From positions 30,281-78,110 of the forward strand of contig NZ_LYUZ01000125.1 in NCBI RefSeq assembly GCF_001679925.1: 47,830 nucleotides of DNA, given 5' to 3'. Position 1 is the stretch's first letter, and each line of letters begins with the position of its first letter. This DNA is from Leisingera sp. JC1. Lineage in GTDB: Bacteria > Pseudomonadota > Alphaproteobacteria > Rhodobacterales > Rhodobacteraceae. Positions 43,939-47,830 of this stretch are shown here, piece after piece. The notes beneath the pieces are model-generated. The model ran no database searches. It was not told the DNA's origin and saw only the letters and a list, made by a program, of their open reading frames with translations. The position numbers and the translations under genes were made by a program.

Positions 43939-44589
43939 TCAAACGGTCACGATCTTGCAGGGGCGGAACCCCAGCCAGCGGGTGCTGAGGCCCGAGGACT
44001 TGATAGCCTTCTTTAAACGGTCCGAGAAAAACACGCGGCTGCTGACGCTGCGGTCCAGCCAAAGATCGAGTTCCCCGGCCGTCTCGGGATCCAATGCAAT
44101 TTCATGGTCTCCGGCCATGGAGGGAAACCAAACTTTTCCAGTTCGGGCGGGCTCTAACCCGGTTGACTCTTCTGCCACCAGCGTCCGGCGGTCCTCCCGA
44201 ATATGCATGAAGTACCAGCGTCTCGGGCGCAGGGTTTTCTGGTCGTACTCGTAAAGCGGCACCTCGTGGAACCGTGTGCGGCCCATGTTGAAGGTCCGCA
44301 AGAGGTCGTGCATTGTTCCAGAAACAATGACCAGCCCCTGGTGCCCCATGAACAAATCCGGGAGGTTGTCCTTTTTCTTGCTGGAGAGGTCCCGCAGCGC
44401 AAAGAAAATATAGGCTGGATATTCGTCAGTGTTGATTTCTGGTTCAATCCCATAGGCATAGCGACGTTGGAAGGCAACGCGCCACTTCAGATCGGCACCG
44501 GGAAAGAAGAAGTCTAAAGATTTGATATTCCCGGGAGAGCTGAGGAGCTGGGATTCCCAGATTTTTTGGTGCGGCACAGCGGCCTCCAT
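43939..44589 (-). CDS. Imm11-like (DUF1629) protein, orphan immunity gene
   Basis: The protein has 216 residues. The C-terminal part (LDLWLDRSVSSRVFFSDRLKKAIKSSGLSTRWLGFRPCKIV) reads like the Imm11/DUF1629 family, immunity proteins of polymorphic toxin systems. No signal peptide or membrane segment is seen. The start is uncertain: ATG 44589 is preferred, but in-frame sequence just upstream (VLRLAEVAGKTVLVSGLYA) could be coding, giving about 20 more residues. Base composition is lower in GC than its neighbours and codon use differs, which suggests transfer. No toxin gene with a matching domain is visible nearby. It sits beside a block of GC-rich palindromes. Confidence 0.6.
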   Translation of the reverse strand: MEAAVPHQKIWESQLLSSPGNIKSLDFFFPGADLKWRVAFQRRYAYGIEPEINTDEYPAYIFFALRDLSSKKKDNLPDLFMGHQGLVIVSGTMHDLLRTFNMGRTRFHEVPLYEYDQKTLRPRRWYFMHIREDRRTLVAEESTGLEPARTGKVWFPSMAGDHEIALDPETAGELDLWLDRSVSSRVFFSDRLKKAIKSSGLSTRWLGFRPCKIVTV

Positions 44590-44782
44590 CGCATACAGGC
44601 CTGAGACGAGAACTGTTTTCCCGGCTACCTCTGCCAGCCTCAAAACACAACCGTAAGCTGCTTCACTCTGACACGTTTCCAGCCACCCCGCCCCCCCTCG
44701 CAACATCCCGGAAACGCACACGGACGCCCTCCCGCCCGTCATCGGCGCTCTGATGAGCCCCTCTTCCCGTTGGGCCTGGCGC

Positions 44783-44867
44783 CGCCGCCGGCGGCGCGCG
44801 CCGTGCCTCCGCACGGCGCCGGGCCCAAGGCTTGCTGTGCGGCATCTTTGATGCCGCGCCAAGGCGC
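44783..44867. repeat. Cluster of GC-rich palindromes (REP/BIME-like)
   Basis: Four perfect inverted repeats are packed in 85 bp: CGCCGCCGGCGGCG (44783-44796), GCGCCGTGC-CTCC-GCACGGCGC (44798-44819), GCGGCATC-TTT-GATGCCGC (44839-44857) and GCGCC-AA-GGCGC (44856-44867). They fill much of the 375-bp interval between the Imm11-like gene and the hydrolase gene, which has no other gene that I can support. The block looks like a dispersed extragenic palindromic element. Confidence 0.65.
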
Positions 44868-44964
44868 GGGAGACCTCCGCTTTCTCCCGAACGCAGCGGC
44901 AGGCTTGATCCGGCGCGCGGCTCTGGCTCCAATATGCTTGACGCCGCCGCCAAGGGAGAGACCC

Positions 44965-45843
44965 ATGCCATCCTCTGAAAACACCGGCACCCTTCAGGTG
45001 AACGGCCAGGAAATCGCCTATTCCCTCCAAGGCAGCGGCCCGCCGCTTTTGCTGCTGCACGGTTTCCCCCAAACTAAAGAGATGTGGGAAGACTCCGCCC
45101 CGCTCCTCGCCCGACACTTCACCGTAGTGACAGCCGATCTGCGCGGCTATGGCGCCAGCTCCAAACCCGACGGCGTGGAAGCCATGAGCTTCCGCAACAT
45201 GGCAGCCGACCAGCTGGCGCTGATGCAGGCACTGGGATATCCGCGCTTTCACCTCGCTGGCCACGACCGCGGCGGCCGCACCGCCCACCGGCTGGCGCTG
45301 GATGCGCCCGAAGCCGTCGCCAGCCTCACCGTGATGGACATCATCCCGACGCATCTGCTGCTGGATCAGCTTACACAGCAGGTCGCCCGCGCCTATTACC
45401 ACTGGTTCTTCCTGGCCCAGCCCGCGCCGCTGCCGGAACGGATGATCGGCGCCGATCCGCAAGCCTATTTCGAAAGCTGCCTGCTGGGCTGGGGCGGTGC
45501 CTCGCTCTCAGATTTCCCGCCTGTCGCACTGGCCGCCTACCGCCGGGCCTGGGCGGACCCGGCCTGCGTCCATGCCATGTGCAACGATTACCGTGCCGCG
45601 ATTGAGGTGGACTTCCACGACGACGCCCGCGATCTGGGCCGTCAGATCCACTGCCCCTCGCTGGTGCTTTACGGTGCAGATGGCGCCATGGCCCGGGCTT
45701 ATAACGTTGCCGCCGCCTGGGAGCCGCACCTGCAGGACATGTCTGCGCGCAGCGTGCCTGGCGGGCATTTCTTCATCGACAGCGCCCCGGCCGAAACCGC
45801 TGCGGCAATGCTTGACTTCCTGACCCCGCTGCCGCCGCCCTGA
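44965..45843 (+). CDS. Alpha/beta hydrolase, fluoroacetate (haloacetate) dehalogenase-like
   Basis: The protein has 292 residues. It aligns by eye with Rhodopseudomonas fluoroacetate dehalogenase. The expected catalytic residues are present: nucleophile Asp101 and substrate-carboxylate arginines Arg102 and Arg105 (GHDRGGRTAHR), acid Asp125 (VMDIIPTH), halide-pocket His146-Trp147 (YYHWFFLAQPAPLPE) and Tyr209 (MCNDYR), active-site Trp176 (LLGWGGASLSDF), and base His268 (GGHFFID). The family hydrolyses C-F or C-Cl bonds of haloacetates to glycolate. Epoxide hydrolase activity is an alternative. The ATG at 44965 follows AAGGGAGAG. It is apparently monocistronic and cytosolic. Confidence 0.85.
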   Translation: MPSSENTGTLQVNGQEIAYSLQGSGPPLLLLHGFPQTKEMWEDSAPLLARHFTVVTADLRGYGASSKPDGVEAMSFRNMAADQLALMQALGYPRFHLAGHDRGGRTAHRLALDAPEAVASLTVMDIIPTHLLLDQLTQQVARAYYHWFFLAQPAPLPERMIGADPQAYFESCLLGWGGASLSDFPPVALAAYRRAWADPACVHAMCNDYRAAIEVDFHDDARDLGRQIHCPSLVLYGADGAMARAYNVAAAWEPHLQDMSARSVPGGHFFIDSAPAETAAAMLDFLTPLPPP

Positions 45844-45964
45844 AACTTCGCCCGGCTCCGCTCCGCGGCTTTGATGTTCGTTTTACGCACCCGGTTAAGA
45901 CTTGCTTATCGCTCTTGCCCTAGCCTTGCGGAAGCAAGCATGCGGCCAGCAAACGGAGGCAGAA

Positions 45965-46186
45965 ATGACACAAAGCAGGTTCAACCGCCCGCCAGGGTTC
46001 GAAGGCAACCAGACCGACCCGGAGGAAAGCTACCGCGCCGGTTACCAGCACGGCACAAGGGTGCTGCTGCGCTACCTGGAATCCAACCCCAAGCCCGACC
46101 TGGACCGGCTCAAGAAATGGGTGGATGCGGAGCTGACCGGCTGGCGTCACGATACCGAGGCAGCCCCGAACCCGCCGGCTATCTAA
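45965..46186 (+). CDS. Small conserved-looking protein of unknown function
   Basis: The protein has 73 residues. The ATG at 45965 has a strong ribosome binding site, GGAGG, 6 bp upstream. The sequence is hydrophilic, with a probable central helix (ESYRAGYQHGTRVLLRYLESNPKPDLDRLKKWVDAELTGWR). There is no signal, membrane segment or motif that I recognise. The upstream region holds TGCCCTAGCCTTGCG (45916-45930), also found before the GAF-LuxR gene. A hairpin follows. The good ribosome binding site and coding-like composition support it as real. Confidence 0.65.
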   Translation: MTQSRFNRPPGFEGNQTDPEESYRAGYQHGTRVLLRYLESNPKPDLDRLKKWVDAELTGWRHDTEAAPNPPAI

Positions 46187-46213
46187 CCGCTCTGCTTCAG
46201 CCGCAGACCGCTT

Positions 46214-46239
46214 GCCTGACCCGACTCCCGCGGTCAGGC
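46214..46239 (+). terminator. Hairpin between two small genes
   Basis: GCCTGACC (46214-46221) and GGTCAGGC (46232-46239) form a perfect 8-bp stem with a 10-base loop, 7 bp before the next ATG. It may end the upstream transcript, or mask the AGG that could serve as ribosome binding site for the next gene. Confidence 0.45.
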
Positions 46240-46246
46240 TGGTGCC

Positions 46247-46663
46247 ATGACACAATCGATTCTGACCGACGGCCCGCGACTGGCCGATTTCCTCGCCTTG
46301 GAAACCCAGGTCTGGGAGGCATTGGTTGCGGGTGACCCGGAGGCCGACGGCCGAATGCTGACAGAGGACTTCCTAGGCGTCTATCCCAGCGGCTTTTCCG
46401 GTAAGACAGGCCATTGCGACCAACTGAAAAACGGACCGGTGATGGCGGGCTACCGCCTCAGCGACGCACAACTGCGTATTATCAGCCCGGATTCCGTGCT
46501 GCTCAGCTACCGCGCGGCCTATCTGCCCGCTGGCACCACGGCATGGAAATCGATGCTGATTTCGTCTCTGTGGGAGAAACGCGCAGAAGGCTGGCGCAAC
46601 AGCTTCAGCCAGGACACTCCCGAAGTCACAGCGGACCCGGAAAAACCACCGGAACACGGATGA
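46247..46663 (+). CDS. SnoaL-like/NTF2-fold protein (DUF4440 type)
   Basis: The protein has 138 residues. It follows the NTF2-like pattern: an N-terminal helix (LADFLALETQVWEALVAGDPEADGRMLTEDFLGVYP), then curved beta strands (LSDAQLRIISPDSVLLSYRAAYLP, AWKSMLISSLWEKRAEGWRNSFSQDT). Such small proteins act as isomerases, hydrolases or ligand binders, and the active residues are not diagnostic. The ribosome binding site is weak and may be folded into the hairpin just upstream. The C-terminus is proline-rich (TADPEKPPEHG). The tRNA cluster follows 44 bp later on the opposite strand. Confidence 0.8.
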   Translation: MTQSILTDGPRLADFLALETQVWEALVAGDPEADGRMLTEDFLGVYPSGFSGKTGHCDQLKNGPVMAGYRLSDAQLRIISPDSVLLSYRAAYLPAGTTAWKSMLISSLWEKRAEGWRNSFSQDTPEVTADPEKPPEHG

Positions 46664-46707
46664 CAAACGCCAGGTGCGCATCCAATTTTTTCAACTGAGG
46701 AAGAAAG

Positions 46708-46784
46708 TGGCGCGGTTGACGGGGCTCGAACCCGCGACCCCCGGCGTGACAGGCCGGTACTCTAACCAACTGAGCTACAACCGC
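46708..46784 (-). tRNA. tRNA-Asp(GTC), copy 1
   Basis: Read on the minus strand this is a 77-nt cloverleaf with encoded CCA. The acceptor stem is GCGGTTG/CAACCGC, the anticodon stem CCGGC/GCCGG, the anticodon loop CTGTCAC (anticodon GTC) and the T loop GGTTCGAGCCC. It is identical to the copies at 46852 and 47011. Confidence 0.97.
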
Positions 46785-46851
46785 GCATGGGCCTTTCGGC
46801 TATGATCCCCATCCGGGGCGGACCCTGAGACGCCAGGGCGGCGGGCGAAAG

Positions 46852-46928
46852 TGGCGCGGTTGACGGGGCTCGAACCCGCGACCCCCGGCGTGACAGGCCG
46901 GTACTCTAACCAACTGAGCTACAACCGC
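46852..46928 (-). tRNA. tRNA-Asp(GTC), copy 2
   Basis: A 77-nt gene with encoded CCA, anticodon GTC, identical in sequence to the copies on either side. It is separated from copy 1 by 67 bp and from copy 3 by 82 bp. The two spacers share a block around TCCGGGGCGG. Confidence 0.97.
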
Positions 46929-47010
46929 ATTTTCGCCTTGCGGCGGACCGTTTCCGATCCAGATCCCCTCCGGGGCGGTCCCTGTTCAGCCCCGGGACGG
47001 GGCGCAGCAG

Positions 47011-47087
47011 TGGCGCGGTTGACGGGGCTCGAACCCGCGACCCCCGGCGTGACAGGCCGGTACTCTAACCAACTGAGCTACAACCGC
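47011..47087 (-). tRNA. tRNA-Asp(GTC), copy 3
   Basis: A 77-nt gene with encoded CCA and anticodon GTC. It is the first of the three in the direction of transcription, and probably co-transcribed with the other two and perhaps with tRNA-Val. Confidence 0.97.
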
Positions 47088-47288
47088 CCGCTGCACATTC
47101 AGGCATCGCTGCCGAATGTTGGGCTGTAATATTCTCCGCCCCGTGACCCGTCAAGCGGTGTTTTGCCTTTTTCAGAACTTTCCCGGAAAAAAATGCAACG
47201 CCCTGGCCAACGCACTGAATCTGAATAAAAAACACAGCCGCAACAGACATTTGCGCGGGTGCGTCACGAAACCTGGACAGGGGGAGGA

Positions 47289-47364
<76 letters not shown>

Positions 47365-47439
47365 GTTGAGCGGGGATTTAGACAATGCCGCCGGACAGCG
47401 CAAGGGGGCATCGCAGATTTTTTTGCCAGCCCGGCCCGC

Positions 47440-47830
47440 TTATTCCATAACTGTTTCCATCCCGTTTTCCAGCACATAGACACAGCCCTGCCCGTTCGGC
47501 AGCGCCGCCATCCGGTCGCGGCTCAGCCCGCAGACAATGCCCCGCATCACCTGCCCCAAGAGCCCATGTGCCACCACCACCGACGGGCCGGTCAGCGACT
47601 GCATGAAATCCAGGATGCGGGCATGGAAACTGCCGTACCCCTCCCCGCCCGGCGCCTCGCAGAACAGGTCAAGGTTTCGCGGATTGGCGCCGTGGATATC
47701 CGGATATTCCGCAGCGACCTCCCCCAGCGTCATCCCCTGAAAGGCCCCGGCATAGGCCTCTGCCAGCCGCCCATCGGTCACAAAGGGCGCTCCGCCAAGG
47801 GCGATATCGGCGGTTTGCTGCGCCCGCCCC
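47440..47830 (-). CDS. Histidine phosphatase (phosphoglycerate mutase-like) family protein, 5' end outside the window
   Basis: The frame continues past the window edge, so only the C-terminal 129 residues are seen; a GTG at 47781 is internal and not a start. The visible part begins with GRAQQTADIALGG, the end of the family motif SPLxRAxQTA. It continues with the conserved Glu region (LAEAYAGAFQGMTLGEV) and the second catalytic His in SVVVAHGLLGQVMRGIV. The first catalytic RHG motif must lie outside. These enzymes remove phosphate through a phosphohistidine; the substrate is unknown. The stop is 75 bp from the tRNA-Val gene. Confidence 0.88.
   Translation of the reverse strand, partial: GRAQQTADIALGGAPFVTDGRLAEAYAGAFQGMTLGEVAAEYPDIHGANPRNLDLFCEAPGGEGYGSFHARILDFMQSLTGPSVVVAHGLLGQVMRGIVCGLSRDRMAALPNGQGCVYVLENGMETVME

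Noticed and set aside
44783-44867. CRISPR-like array
   Set aside because: The four palindromes differ from each other and have no regular repeat-spacer pattern; no cas genes are present.
44590-45462. N-terminal extension of the Imm11-like frame to 507 residues
   Set aside because: The extension runs through the palindrome cluster and antisense to the hydrolase gene, with no recognisable protein features.
46851-47129. Open frame of 92 codons with the repeated peptide ARLTGLEPATPGVTGRYSNQLSYN
   Set aside because: It is antisense translation of two tRNA-Asp genes; this peptide is a well-known false annotation.

Overview
The window looks like a chromosomal segment of a marine alphaproteobacterium of the Roseobacter group (Rhodobacteraceae; Leisingera, Phaeobacter or Ruegeria-like). 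The reasons are the high GC content, a C4-type 5-aminolevulinate synthase, a Bpt-type aminoacyl-tRNA:protein transferase, the amiC-mrcA-prfB gene set, a Tat-exported TRAP binding protein of the TakP type, a Hint/RTX protein of a kind common in this family, and recurrent 3'-end elements. No phage, insertion sequence, CRISPR array or rRNA was seen. Gene identities come from reading motifs and remembered families, not from searches.

Layout. 1-5.1 kb: truncated ThrE-type exporter, a small M48 protease, a PIN protein behind an RlmI-like methyltransferase, and a BNR-repeat protein. 5.1-10.9 kb: glnE with a small overlapping gene, then across a regulatory region DUF2852 and RDD membrane proteins, bpt and a VOC protein. 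11-19 kb: a TRAP operon (dctP-dctQ-dctM, minus strand) divergent from a Cache sensor kinase, a NarL-type response regulator and a GAF-LuxR regulator; this reads as one organic-acid uptake and control locus. 19-22.4 kb: lytic transglycosylase, Tat-exported metallo-beta-lactamase-fold protein, Fe(II)/2-oxoglutarate oxygenase. 22.5-25.2 kb: acetolactate synthase operon with promoter, leader peptide and attenuator all visible. 25.2-27.4 kb: small unknown gene, XRE regulator, DUF2189 membrane protein.

27.6-34.9 kb: prfB, mrcA and amiC on the minus strand, with a Hint/RTX gene inserted on the plus strand between prfB and mrcA. 34.9-38.2 kb: aminotransferase divergent from a BepA-like protease gene that overlaps a DsbA-like gene by 4 bp. 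38.3-42.5 kb: ispG, a RodZ-like gene and hemA; hemA has an FNR-type box at an activating position. 42.5-46.7 kb: M20 peptidase, an orphan Imm11-like gene, a cluster of GC-rich palindromes, a fluoroacetate-dehalogenase-like hydrolase and two small genes. 46.7-47.4 kb: three identical tRNA-Asp genes and tRNA-Val. The window ends inside a histidine phosphatase gene.

Most of the window is ordinary housekeeping chromosome. The most interesting parts are the ilv attenuator, the TRAP locus with an operator abutting the dctP -35 box, the paired 19-bp operators around the DUF2852 promoter, a composite 3'-end element present three times, the haloacetate-dehalogenase candidate with every expected active-site residue, and the Hint/RTX insertion.
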